Shown here: one piece after another, positions 43,756 to 51,853 of the stretch
How positions within the stretch are numbered: the stretch's first letter is position 1
How the letters are laid out: every line of letters starts with the position of its first letter
Origin: JAQUCI01 sp964553255
GTDB lineage: Bacteria; Bacillota_I; Bacilli_A; Erysipelotrichales; Erysipelotrichaceae
Direction of reading: 5' to 3'
Length of the DNA: 64,000 bases
Assembly: GCA_964553255.1 (NCBI GenBank)
Contig: CAZKJS010000002.1
Span: 46,022 to 110,021 of the forward strand
Position numbers and translations under genes: made by a program
Notes under the pieces: model-generated
What the model saw: the letters and a program-made list of their open reading frames with translations, nothing else
What the model was told of the DNA's origin: nothing
Databases searched by the model: none

Positions 43756-44580
43756 ATGGCTGAAACGAAACTAACAAAAAAGATGATTAGAAAATCATTC
43801 ATAAATTGGATGATGTATAATCTTGCATTGTATCAACCAGAAACAATGCAAGCACCAGCATTGGTTAAGATGTTTGGTGATATTAGAGAAGATTTATATC
43901 CTAAAGATGTTGCTGCTCAACAAGAATTAATGGCAAGACATTTACCGTTCTTTAACACAGAGCCATTCTTAGGCTGTATCATTCCTGGTATCGCTCTTGG
44001 TATGGAAGCTGAAAAAGCAGCTGGTGGCGATGTTTCTGTTGAATTGATTACGGCAATAAAATCAGCACTAATGGGTCCATTTGCTGGTATTGGTGATGCT
44101 TTGCTACCTGGAACTTTCATTCCTATTTTATTAGCAATCAGTTGTGGCTTGAGTGCTAATGGTGAAGTTACCGGTGTCTTCTTTTACATGGCCGTATTTT
44201 TGGGGGTAATGATCCCTGTTACTTGGTTCATGTTTACAAAAGGCTGTCAACTAGGAGCTTCAGCAGCTGAGATGATCTTAGGTAATGATCTAAAAGATGA
44301 CATTATCAATTCATTGAATATAGTTGGTTTATGTGTTGTTGGTTGTGTTGCTGCTGCTTATGCTAGAATCAATATCTCTTGGACATACGTACAAGATGGT
44401 GTAACTTTAGTTGATCTTGGCGCATTGATTAATGGTGTATGGCCAAAACTCCCAGTTTTCTTAGGAGCTTTAGGTACTTATTGGCTAATGGCTAAGAAAA
44501 ATTGGGGAGCAATGAAAGTAATTGGTCTGTACTTAATTATTGCTATAATTGGATATTTTACAGGTTTCTTAGCTCCGTAA
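43756..44580 (+). CDS. PTS mannose-family EIID
   Basis: 274 residues. The N-terminal KKMIRKSFINWMMYN and the HLPFFNTEPFLGCIIPG segment are conserved EIID features; the C-terminal half holds two or three membrane helices. Starts two bases after EIIC stop and is followed by nanE after two bases. Confidence 0.92.
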   Translation: MAETKLTKKMIRKSFINWMMYNLALYQPETMQAPALVKMFGDIREDLYPKDVAAQQELMARHLPFFNTEPFLGCIIPGIALGMEAEKAAGGDVSVELITAIKSALMGPFAGIGDALLPGTFIPILLAISCGLSANGEVTGVFFYMAVFLGVMIPVTWFMFTKGCQLGASAAEMILGNDLKDDIINSLNIVGLCVVGCVAAAYARINISWTYVQDGVTLVDLGALINGVWPKLPVFLGALGTYWLMAKKNWGAMKVIGLYLIIAIIGYFTGFLAP

Positions 44581-44582
44581 TT

Positions 44583-45281
44583 ATGAACGCAATAGTAGAA
44601 AAACTATTGGGAAAAATCATAATTTCTTGTCAAGCATACGAAGACACTCCTCTATTTGGATCTGAAAATATGAAGATCATGGCACAAAGTGCATTGTTGG
44701 GAGGTGCCTCCGGCATTAGAGCCTGCTGGCCTCAAGATGTTCGTGCTATAAGAGAATTGGGAGATTTTCCAATCATTGGTATAAACAAGATATTTAATCC
44801 AAATTTAGATACAAAAGACTATATTTTTATCACTCCTACATTAGAGTTAGCTTCAGAAGTTATTGAAGCAGGAGCAGATATTGTAGCTCTTGATTGTACA
44901 ATCAGACCATTTCGTGATAAAGAAGCTTTATACAAGTTATTAAAATCAATAAAAGAAAAACATCCAGAAATAGCTATTATGGCTGATATTAGAACAATTG
45001 AAGAGGGCGTGTTTGTTGCTGAGACAGGTTTAGTTGATATCGTAGCTACCACTCTTTCAAGTTCAGCAATGGATGAACCTAAGGTTGATGATGAGCTTGT
45101 TAAAGAATTGAAAAAGAGAATAAATGTACCAATAAACGCTGAGGGAGCTATTTGGGATTTATATGATCTACAAAAAGTTATTGAAGCAGGTGCAGATATG
45201 ATCACAATTGGTACAGCTGTAACCAGACCACATTTAGTTACCGAAAGATTTGTGAATTTTAATCATAAACTGAGAGGATGA
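44583..45281 (+). CDS. nanE: N-acetylmannosamine-6-phosphate 2-epimerase
   Basis: 232 residues, TIM barrel. IISCQAYEDTPLFGS at the start, DIVALDCTIRP, IMADIRTIEEG and the C-terminal AGADMITIGTAVTRPHLVTERF are NanE motifs; the catalytic Lys/Asp/Glu/Arg residues are expected in these loops. It converts ManNAc-6-P to GlcNAc-6-P. There is no ribosome site before ATG 44583, so translation is likely coupled to EIID, whose stop is two bases upstream. Presence in a mannose-type PTS operon suggests direct uptake and phosphorylation of ManNAc; nagA, nagB, nanA and nanK are not in the window. Confidence 0.9.
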   Translation: MNAIVEKLLGKIIISCQAYEDTPLFGSENMKIMAQSALLGGASGIRACWPQDVRAIRELGDFPIIGINKIFNPNLDTKDYIFITPTLELASEVIEAGADIVALDCTIRPFRDKEALYKLLKSIKEKHPEIAIMADIRTIEEGVFVAETGLVDIVATTLSSSAMDEPKVDDELVKELKKRINVPINAEGAIWDLYDLQKVIEAGADMITIGTAVTRPHLVTERFVNFNHKLRG

Positions 45282-45297
45282 TTTCCTCTCAGTTTCT
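45267..45297 (+). terminator. Hairpin overlapping the nanE stop codon
   Basis: Perfect 12-base stem AAACTGAGAGGA / TCCTCTCAGTTT, loop TGATT containing the stop. The T run is short (TTTC), so termination may be partial and the next gene could be read through. Confidence 0.65.
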
Positions 45298-45306
45298 TGG
45301 AGGATT

Positions 45307-45828
45307 ATGAAAAACTTTAATTACAACTTCAAACTTACTGAAGAAGAGTACTTAGAATATCTAAGATATGTTGTTTCATTTACTAAAGGAAGCAAGATTA
45401 GAAATCTTTGGTTACGTTTTAGTATTCCACTTTTAGTGGTTTTAACATTGTTTTACTTTAGGGAATATTTAACATATTTTCATATAATGATTGGCATGGC
45501 AATAGCACTTTTTTGGTTTTTTAATTTTAGTAGTAAGATCATTAATAGTTTTCTTCATAAAAAAATTGATAGAAGTTTTAAAGCTAATTTTAAGATAAAA
45601 GAATTTAGTACTGTTAATACTTTGATCAATGATGATTGTATAATTTTAGACAAGAAAAAAATCGATTACCCTTCAATAAGTAATTTAATGACCTTAACAA
45701 GTTCGTTGGCAATATTTTATGATTTCGATAAAGCCTTTATTATTCCATATCGTGTTATTGGTGATAAGGATAAATTAAATGAACTTGTAAGTTATATCGA
45801 TGATAAACGAAAAATTGATGATGAATAA
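45307..45828 (+). CDS. YcxB-like membrane protein of unknown function
   Basis: 173 residues. N-terminal FNYNFKLTEEEYLEYLRY, two membrane helices (about 37-53 and 55-75) and a C-terminal soluble part ending in AFIIPYRVIGDKDKLNELVSYI. This pattern of two helices plus a PH-like tail resembles the YcxB-like family, whose function is unknown. AGGAG lies just after the nanE hairpin. Confidence 0.6.
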   Translation: MKNFNYNFKLTEEEYLEYLRYVVSFTKGSKIRNLWLRFSIPLLVVLTLFYFREYLTYFHIMIGMAIALFWFFNFSSKIINSFLHKKIDRSFKANFKIKEFSTVNTLINDDCIILDKKKIDYPSISNLMTLTSSLAIFYDFDKAFIIPYRVIGDKDKLNELVSYIDDKRKIDDE

Positions 45829-45937
45829 CTTGAAGAAGTAGGTGCTATTAGGCATCAAATTGGCTAAAAGTGTTAAATTAAACAAAAAAATGCTATGATA
45901 TCTATGTATTAGTTTATCAATGAACTGAGGATGTTAT

Positions 45938-46000
45938 ATGTTGATTAGACACTATGCCGTAAATATTGATGTAAATGAAAGTAGTATAAGCGAATTATAA
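45938..46000 (+). CDS. Possible 20-codon small ORF
   Basis: ATG at 45938 follows CTGAGG at a good distance and encodes a 20-residue peptide beginning MLIRHYAVNIDV and ending SISEL. It lies 15 bases before the TTG start of the EamA gene. It may be a leader peptide or the 5-prime scrap of a lost gene; no homology can be claimed. Confidence 0.3.
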   Translation: MLIRHYAVNIDVNESSISEL

Positions 46001-46014
46001 AGTAGCAAGAATTA

Positions 46015-46878
46015 TTGCGTAAAAAAGGAATAATACTTGCATTTACATCATCGTTGATTTATGGCTTTATACCAATACTAAGCATATATGCGTATGCCGA
46101 AGGGAGCGATCCCTTTTCTTTGGTGTTTCTTAACACATTGATAGTAATGCCTTTGATCGTAGTCATAGCTTACTTAAAAAAAGCGAGTTTAAAAACATCG
46201 TGGGAAGAATTATCAAAAATATCACTAGTAAGTATCGTCAATTTACTTACTAATATACTATTATCGATCAGTTATGTTTATATAGGAGCGGGTACTGCTA
46301 CCTCACTACATTTCTTTTATCCCGTTTTAGTTGTTTTGATAATTAGGATAATCTATGGTACAAAGATATCCAATAAACAAAGAGTTGCTTTGTTTATTGG
46401 TATTATTGGGGTACTGCTTTTTATGGATGTATATGATATTAATCGTATTATTGGGGTAACCACGGCTTTAGCTAGTGGTTTAACATATGCCTTATATATT
46501 GTATGGATAGAGAAGATGCAGTTGATAAAGATTAATAGTGCAAGATTGATATTTTATTTGTCTCTTACATCAATTGTTTATATGTTGTTATTCAACTTAC
46601 TTAGAATTGATATGTTTACGATCAACCTTGATATAAGCTTATTAGGTTATTTCTATATACTTCTTATAGGTATTTTGATTTATGTATTTGCGATGGCTTT
46701 TGTTGTGACTGGAACTAAACTTTTAGGTAGTGTAACTATCAGTATGATTAGTTTATTTGAGCCTGTTTCTTCAGTAGTGTTTGGCTTTCTATTACTTAAT
46801 GAGTATGTTTCGATAACTAACATTATTGGTTGTGCCTTGATAATAATCTCTATCATTAAGTTAATGAGAACTAAATGA
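46015..46878 (+). CDS. EamA/DMT-family transporter
   Basis: 287 residues, ten membrane segments in two EamA repeats (about 5-133 and 145-284). Repeat ends such as GIIGVLLFMD and GCALIIISIIKL are typical of 10-TMS drug/metabolite transporters, which usually export amino acids or metabolites. The best start is TTG 46015 (MRKKGIILAF), with only a weak AGCAAG ribosome site, so expression may be low or coupled to the small ORF before it. Confidence 0.82.
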   Translation: MRKKGIILAFTSSLIYGFIPILSIYAYAEGSDPFSLVFLNTLIVMPLIVVIAYLKKASLKTSWEELSKISLVSIVNLLTNILLSISYVYIGAGTATSLHFFYPVLVVLIIRIIYGTKISNKQRVALFIGIIGVLLFMDVYDINRIIGVTTALASGLTYALYIVWIEKMQLIKINSARLIFYLSLTSIVYMLLFNLLRIDMFTINLDISLLGYFYILLIGILIYVFAMAFVVTGTKLLGSVTISMISLFEPVSSVVFGFLLLNEYVSITNIIGCALIIISIIKLMRTK

Positions 46879-46937
46879 TCAATATGTTAAAATAGAATTA
46901 ACAGAATATTAAACTCATCATAATGAAAGGAAGTAAT

Positions 46938-47777
46938 ATGGAAGAAGGCAAATACGATAGCTTGAATAAGCGCAACATCAAACTGGATGGTACTAACAAT
47001 TTCCGCGATTTAGGTGGGTATATTGGTCACAATGGTAAAATAGTAAGGTTTACACAATTGTTTCGCTCTGATGCCTTGCATAAGCTTTCAGATAAGGATA
47101 TTGCTTGGCTAGAATCAATTGGCTTAAAGACAATCGTTGATTTTAGAAGTTCAAGTGAAATCGTCAATAATGAAGATAAAGAGATACTAGGAGCAAAGTA
47201 TTATCATTTAAATCCAAAAGCTGAAGTAGCACAAACAGCGAGTGCTTCTGTCTCTAATGATAGAAATAAGATTGAAAAGCTAGTAAGTATTGCAAATTCA
47301 GAAGAAGGAAAGAGTTATTTCGCTGAACACATTGATGATATGTCTAAACAAATGCGAAAACTTGTATCTGATCCTGATGCTATCACACAATATCAAAAAG
47401 TAATGGCTTTTCTAGTAGATAATAAGACACCGCTTGTGTTTCATTGTCGAGGTGGCAAAGATCGGACTGGTATCGCGGCGATGTTTATCTTACTAGCTCT
47501 TGGCGTATCAAAAGAACAAATATATGATGATTATCTATTTACTAATATCAATAATGAAAAGCGTAATGAAAAAAGAATGAATGACTATCGTAATCTCACC
47601 GATAATCATTTGGTATTAGATTACCTTTATAATCTTCAGTTGGCGAAACCTGAGTATCTTGACGCCGCATTTGATGAAATGCACAAAATGTCTGGTACAA
47701 CTGATAACTACATTAAAGAAGTACTGAAAGTCACAGATGAGCAATTAACTGAAATACGTGATCGATATCTAAAGTAA
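46938..47777 (+). CDS. Tyrosine/serine protein phosphatase (Y_phosphatase3 family)
   Basis: 279 residues. The CX5R active site is complete as HCRGGKDRTG. The N-terminal TNNFRDLGGYIG and the RFTQLFRSDALHKLSDKD block are family signatures (Listeria LipA/IphP type). Substrates may be phosphotyrosine or phosphoinositides. ATG 46938 is chosen because AAAGGAAG lies just upstream and inside the longer frame from 46923. No secretion signal, so cytoplasmic. Confidence 0.85.
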   Translation: MEEGKYDSLNKRNIKLDGTNNFRDLGGYIGHNGKIVRFTQLFRSDALHKLSDKDIAWLESIGLKTIVDFRSSSEIVNNEDKEILGAKYYHLNPKAEVAQTASASVSNDRNKIEKLVSIANSEEGKSYFAEHIDDMSKQMRKLVSDPDAITQYQKVMAFLVDNKTPLVFHCRGGKDRTGIAAMFILLALGVSKEQIYDDYLFTNINNEKRNEKRMNDYRNLTDNHLVLDYLYNLQLAKPEYLDAAFDEMHKMSGTTDNYIKEVLKVTDEQLTEIRDRYLK

Positions 47778-47821
47778 AACATCATGCAATATTTTAATGA
47801 ACACTATGGGCGATATTTGGT

Positions 47822-47851
47822 TTGAAAGCGCCCTTGTTTGTGTTGTATAAT
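47822..47851 (+). promoter_or_regulatory. Promoter of the TIGR04076 operon
   Basis: TTGAAA (47822-47827), 18 bases, TATAAT (47846-47851), 34 bases before the start codon. Confidence 0.55.
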
Positions 47852-47884
47852 TAGTACTTGATAAAGAAGTAAAAGGTAATAAAC

Positions 47885-48235
47885 ATGAATGATAATTTTG
47901 AACTGTACAACCTTAAGGTTGAAGTGATCGGCAGTGATAAACCAATGGTTTGTAAGCACAAAATTGGTGATTATTTCTTGGTTGTAGGAGAGGATATCAT
48001 CTTCCCTGCAAACAATAGTTTTTCATTGTATGCACTAAGTGCCATACTACCATTATTACCCGCTAAACAAAGAGAACTGCATCAAAATGATTGGATGTTA
48101 TCAGATGCTCTAATTGCTTGTCCTGATCCAAATTGTGGTGCAAGGTTTAAGATAACTCGTATCGGTAAACAAGAATTTAGTCACAAAGAATGTACAATAG
48201 TACCAATAGAAAAAGGAAGAAAAGATCATGATTGA
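47885..48235 (+). CDS. TIGR04076-family protein
   Basis: 116 residues. Small soluble protein with MVCKHKIGDYFLVVGEDIIFP in the first half and a Cys-rich middle (LIACPDPNCGARFKITR) and further Cys before the end (HKECTIVP). I match it to TIGR04076, a family of unknown role often beside aldo/keto reductases, as here (eight-base overlap). The conserved cysteines could bind a metal or a cluster. Function unknown. Confidence 0.65.
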   Translation: MNDNFELYNLKVEVIGSDKPMVCKHKIGDYFLVVGEDIIFPANNSFSLYALSAILPLLPAKQRELHQNDWMLSDALIACPDPNCGARFKITRIGKQEFSHKECTIVPIEKGRKDHD

Positions 48236-49268
48236 ACGTTTTAACTTGACCAAAGATTATAGTATTAGCCGCGTTATCAACGGTTGTTGGCAACTATCTG
48301 CTGGTCATAGTCTTAAAACAACATTGGATGAAGAAGATATCATGAAAGCTTTTATCATGCTTGTAGAAAAAGGATTTACTACCTTTGACTGTGCTGATAT
48401 ATATACAGGTGCAGAAGAGTTCTTAGGAAGATTTTCAAAGCGTTTAAAAGAAACAACTTCAGTAACAAATGAAATCCAAATACATACAAAATATGTACCT
48501 GATAAAGATAAATTAGCGACACTAACCTTTGAAGATACTAAAAGCATCATAACTAGAAGTCTAGCTAGATTAAATAGAGAGACTCTTGATTTAGTTCAGT
48601 TTCACTGGTGGGAATATGAGACTAACGGGATGCTTGAAACAATAGACCATCTTCAAAAATTAAAGGAAGAAGGATATCTGAGGCACATTGCTTTAACTAA
48701 CTTTGATACTAAACATATTGATATGATAGTTAAAAAAGGGATTGATATCGTTTCATGTCAAACGCAGTATTCGTTACTAGATCGTCGACCTGAAAAAGGC
48801 TTCATTAATTATTGTAGGGATCATAATATAGCACAATTATGTTATGGAACATTAGCTGGTGGTCTTATTAGTGAAAAACATATTGGTGATTATGATATTG
48901 ATCCAGATAATAGATCGCAGATTAAATATCTACAAGTCATAAAAGAAGGAATGGGTATTGATAACTTCCAGAAATTATTAATTATTCTAAATAACATCGC
49001 TATTAAACATAATGTCGAGATTGCCCAGGTTGCAGTTAGATATATCCTTGATCAATCGGGGGTTGGTGCTGTTATCATTGGCACTAGAAATTCACGACAT
49101 GTACAAGCCAATGAAAAGATCTTCAGTTTTAAACTTGACCAAGAAGATATAAAGACTATCAAATTATTTTTAGCTAATGTAAAAATATTAGCTGGGGATT
49201 GTTTTGAATTGGAAAGAGATGATCCGATGTTTAAAAGCATCATTAAGACCAATCTAAACGCTAATTAA
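48228..49268 (+). CDS. Aldo/keto reductase
   Basis: 346 residues, TIM barrel. The catalytic tetrad can be read: Asp and Tyr in DCADIYTG, Lys in IHTKYVPD, His in VQFHWWEY. The NADPH-binding C-terminal segment is AVIIGTRNSRHVQANE. It reduces a carbonyl to an alcohol; the substrate is unknown, but co-transcription with TIGR04076 and an M20-like protein points to one pathway. Confidence 0.87.
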   Translation: MIERFNLTKDYSISRVINGCWQLSAGHSLKTTLDEEDIMKAFIMLVEKGFTTFDCADIYTGAEEFLGRFSKRLKETTSVTNEIQIHTKYVPDKDKLATLTFEDTKSIITRSLARLNRETLDLVQFHWWEYETNGMLETIDHLQKLKEEGYLRHIALTNFDTKHIDMIVKKGIDIVSCQTQYSLLDRRPEKGFINYCRDHNIAQLCYGTLAGGLISEKHIGDYDIDPDNRSQIKYLQVIKEGMGIDNFQKLLIILNNIAIKHNVEIAQVAVRYILDQSGVGAVIIGTRNSRHVQANEKIFSFKLDQEDIKTIKLFLANVKILAGDCFELERDDPMFKSIIKTNLNAN

Positions 49269-49287
49269 ATACATAAGGAGTAATATC

Positions 49288-50580
49288 TTGGATAAACTAA
49301 ATAAAAACGAATTAAAAGCTAAGATCATAAGTAAGGTAGATGAAGAATACGCAATGTCATTTTTAAGGTCTTTGGTAAGATTACCAAGTGCTTTTAAAGA
49401 ACCAACTCTAGCACAAGAGTTAGTACTTGAAAAGCTTACTAATATGAACTTTGATGTTGATAAGTTTGATCCAAGTTTTGAAGGACTCAAAGACTTGGCT
49501 GATTTTTGTCCTTTACCACCAGGGGTAGCATTAAGCAATGGTGCATATAACCTAGTTGGTAAGAAAAAAACTATTACCAATAAAGCCAGATCATTAATGT
49601 TATTCTCACATATCGATACGGAAGAACGAAAAGATGAAAAGGAGTTATTAGGCTTAATTGATGGTGATAAGTTTTATGGACTTGGTGCAGCTGATGCGAA
49701 AAGTGGTATTGCGATGATGTTGTTGGCATCACAGTATGTACTTAGTGAAGTTGAACTTGATGGTGATCTTACACTGATGAGTGTATTAGGTAAAGCTGGT
49801 GGCTCAGCTGGTACACTAACAGCAATCAAACGAGGATATCAAGCAGATGCGTCAATATATCTACATCCAGCTGAGACAGGACATAGTTTTCATGAGATCA
49901 AGTGTTACTCAATGGGAGTGATTGATTTTAGAATAACGGTACCAGGTAAAAAAGGTCATCCAATCGATGAGCTTGATGAATCAGAAGAAAATGCGGTAAT
50001 AAGAGGAACACAACTACTTCAAGGATTAACTACTTGGAACAAGCAAAGACAAAGCGAATTAGTATTTGAAACTGGTGATTTTAAAGGTCAACCAAAAACA
50101 AAGCTAAATATCGGAACAGCCTATGGTGGCACTTACGCTGGTAGTGATCCAACTAGTTTTAAAGTAGAGTGTCGCTTATATTTTGCGTATGGTGAGAGTA
50201 TTGATTCTGTACTAGAAGACTTAAGAAAAATGATCGATCAATTATTTATAGATGACTTATTCATAAAAGAAAATCCAATTATCATTGAGAAGTTATATCT
50301 TAGAGCAAGTCCTGGATATATTGAAGAGGATCATGACCTGATAAAAACAATTATTGATAATGTTGATCAAATAAAAGGTAAACAAGAATATATCTATCAA
50401 TATCATGGTGCAAGTGATATCCGTCTTCCCATCGTATACGGTAATACGCCATGTGTTGGTATTGGTCCAAAAGCTGGTGGTTTTTATGGCGCTGAGTGGA
50501 CAGATTGGGTCAGTATTGAAGATTATATCAATGGTATCAAGATACTTATCGCAACGATCATTGATTGGTGTATAGCTTAA
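49288..50580 (+). CDS. M20-family metallohydrolase-like protein lacking the catalytic glutamates
   Basis: 430 residues. M20 features present: SHIDTEE (first His and Asp) and GLGAADAKSG (bridging Asp), a dimerisation insertion (about 200-320) and a C-terminal GASDIRLPIVYGN. The DEE-x-GG motif that supplies the general base and a zinc ligand is replaced by LGKAGGSAGT. The following HPAETG is unusual as well. TTG 49288 follows AGGAG. It is third in an operon with TIGR04076 and the aldo/keto reductase. It may be a non-hydrolytic member, use a different base, or act on a non-peptide substrate. Confidence 0.75.
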   Translation: MDKLNKNELKAKIISKVDEEYAMSFLRSLVRLPSAFKEPTLAQELVLEKLTNMNFDVDKFDPSFEGLKDLADFCPLPPGVALSNGAYNLVGKKKTITNKARSLMLFSHIDTEERKDEKELLGLIDGDKFYGLGAADAKSGIAMMLLASQYVLSEVELDGDLTLMSVLGKAGGSAGTLTAIKRGYQADASIYLHPAETGHSFHEIKCYSMGVIDFRITVPGKKGHPIDELDESEENAVIRGTQLLQGLTTWNKQRQSELVFETGDFKGQPKTKLNIGTAYGGTYAGSDPTSFKVECRLYFAYGESIDSVLEDLRKMIDQLFIDDLFIKENPIIIEKLYLRASPGYIEEDHDLIKTIIDNVDQIKGKQEYIYQYHGASDIRLPIVYGNTPCVGIGPKAGGFYGAEWTDWVSIEDYINGIKILIATIIDWCIA

Positions 50581-50788
50581 TATATTCAGTGTGAATACTT
50601 AGAGTAATTATGGATAGTAAAATAAAACTAGTGATTATAAGACTTGCTTCCGTTATTAATATTTAAAGCGGTAGTAGGTTTGAGAGCTAAAACAAAATAT
50701 TTTATACTGTCCTTTTTTATTATGATATAATCATATTATAGTAATAATAGTAATCATTCCTAATAACAATAGTTTGCGAGGTAAATAA
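50581..50788. other. Intergenic region with a promoter-like sequence
   Basis: 208 bases without a gene. TATAAT at 50726-50731 with TTATAC 18 bases upstream (50702-50707) may drive the DUF454 pair. No terminator-like hairpin or repeat was recognised after the M20-like gene. Confidence 0.4.
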
Positions 50789-51160
50789 ATGAAGACTTTG
50801 GTGTTAACATTTTTTGGTTATCTGTTTTTAGGATTAGGAATAATAGGCATCGTTTTGCCAGTCTGGCCAACTACGCCTTTTGTGCTAGTTTCTGTGGCTT
50901 GCTTTTCATCATCACCATGTATCAAAGTTAAGATCATGAAAATCCCCTTCTTTCGTGAACATTTAGAAAACTATCACCAGCGAAAAGGATTATCGATGAA
51001 AACCTTTATCACTAGCATGGTTTGGTTGTGGGGTATGATTTTCTTGTCGATAGTCATGATAAGGTCACTAAATATCACCTTATTGCTTATTTTTATCGCA
51101 TCCGCTGTTACTTGGCATCTTTATACAATAAGTAAACCGCGTTATAAGGAGAAAAAATGA
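50789..51160 (+). CDS. DUF454 (YbaN-like) inner membrane protein
   Basis: 123 residues with three membrane segments. LGIIGIVLPVWPTTPFVLVSVACFSSSP is the DUF454 signature near the N-terminus (seen as LPVWPTTPF and CFSSSP). Function unknown; some family members sit beside haem or peroxide genes, and here katA follows 0.7 kb downstream. It overlaps the next gene by four bases (ATGA). Confidence 0.75.
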   Translation: MKTLVLTFFGYLFLGLGIIGIVLPVWPTTPFVLVSVACFSSSPCIKVKIMKIPFFREHLENYHQRKGLSMKTFITSMVWLWGMIFLSIVMIRSLNITLLLIFIASAVTWHLYTISKPRYKEKK

Positions 51161-51807
51161 AACGTGTTTTTGGATTAGTTGAGGCAATATTTAATATCTT
51201 ATATCTAGGTGGTGTTACGATCATTGCTTATCATATTTTTCTTTTAGCCAATAATCGAATTAGTCAATTATTAGCGGTCATGATGGCTATGATATTAGTT
51301 ATTGGTGATAGTTTTCATTTAGTACCACGCATCATTGTTATCCTAACAAAAGAAGAAGAGCGATGGCGAAAAGCGCTGGGTATTGGAAAACTCATCACTT
51401 CGATCACGATGACTATTTTTTATCTTATACTTACTTATATAGGTGTTCTCTTATTTAAACCAGAGAACCCTTTTTTATGGTTATTTGTAAGTTACATCTT
51501 AGTCAGCATCCGTATTGTTTTGTGTTTAATGCCACAGAACAAATGGACCGATCGTTATTCGCCGCTTAATTGGGCAATCGCACGTAATATTCCTTTTTTC
51601 ATACAAGGTATGATCGTATCATTATTATTCTTTAGCTATCGTGATTTGATAAGTCAGTTACATTTATTGTGGTTAGCTATTATTTTAAGTTTTATTTTTT
51701 ACTTACCGGTTATATTATGGGCAAATAAAAATCCTAAAATCGGTATGTTAATGTTACCGAAAACCTGTGTCTATTTATGGATTTTAACAATGTTTTTAAC
51801 TATTTAG
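51157..51807 (+). CDS. Membrane protein of unknown function
   Basis: 216 residues with about six or seven membrane helices, a charged loop TKEEERWRKALGIG between the second and third, and no soluble domain. I do not recognise the family. GAGAAAAA with translational coupling to DUF454 through an ATGA overlap indicates a shared job. Confidence 0.65.
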   Translation: MKRVFGLVEAIFNILYLGGVTIIAYHIFLLANNRISQLLAVMMAMILVIGDSFHLVPRIIVILTKEEERWRKALGIGKLITSITMTIFYLILTYIGVLLFKPENPFLWLFVSYILVSIRIVLCLMPQNKWTDRYSPLNWAIARNIPFFIQGMIVSLLFFSYRDLISQLHLLWLAIILSFIFYLPVILWANKNPKIGMLMLPKTCVYLWILTMFLTI

Positions 51808-51812
51808 GATGC

Positions 51813-51831
51813 AAATATCATATTGATATTT
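51813..51831 (+). promoter_or_regulatory. Inverted repeat before katA, possible PerR box
   Basis: AAATATCA-TAT-TGATATTT, a perfect 8-3-8 repeat, 23 bases before katA. It has the size and AT-rich symmetry of a PerR/Fur box, but not the exact TTATAAT arms. Confidence 0.45.
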
Positions 51832-51853
51832 TCATAAATGAAAGGAGCACATA

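Noticed and set aside
47808..47833. GGGCG/CGCCC arms as a terminator after the phosphatase gene
   Set aside because: Only five pairs around a 16-base loop and no clean T run; more likely fortuitous around the promoter.
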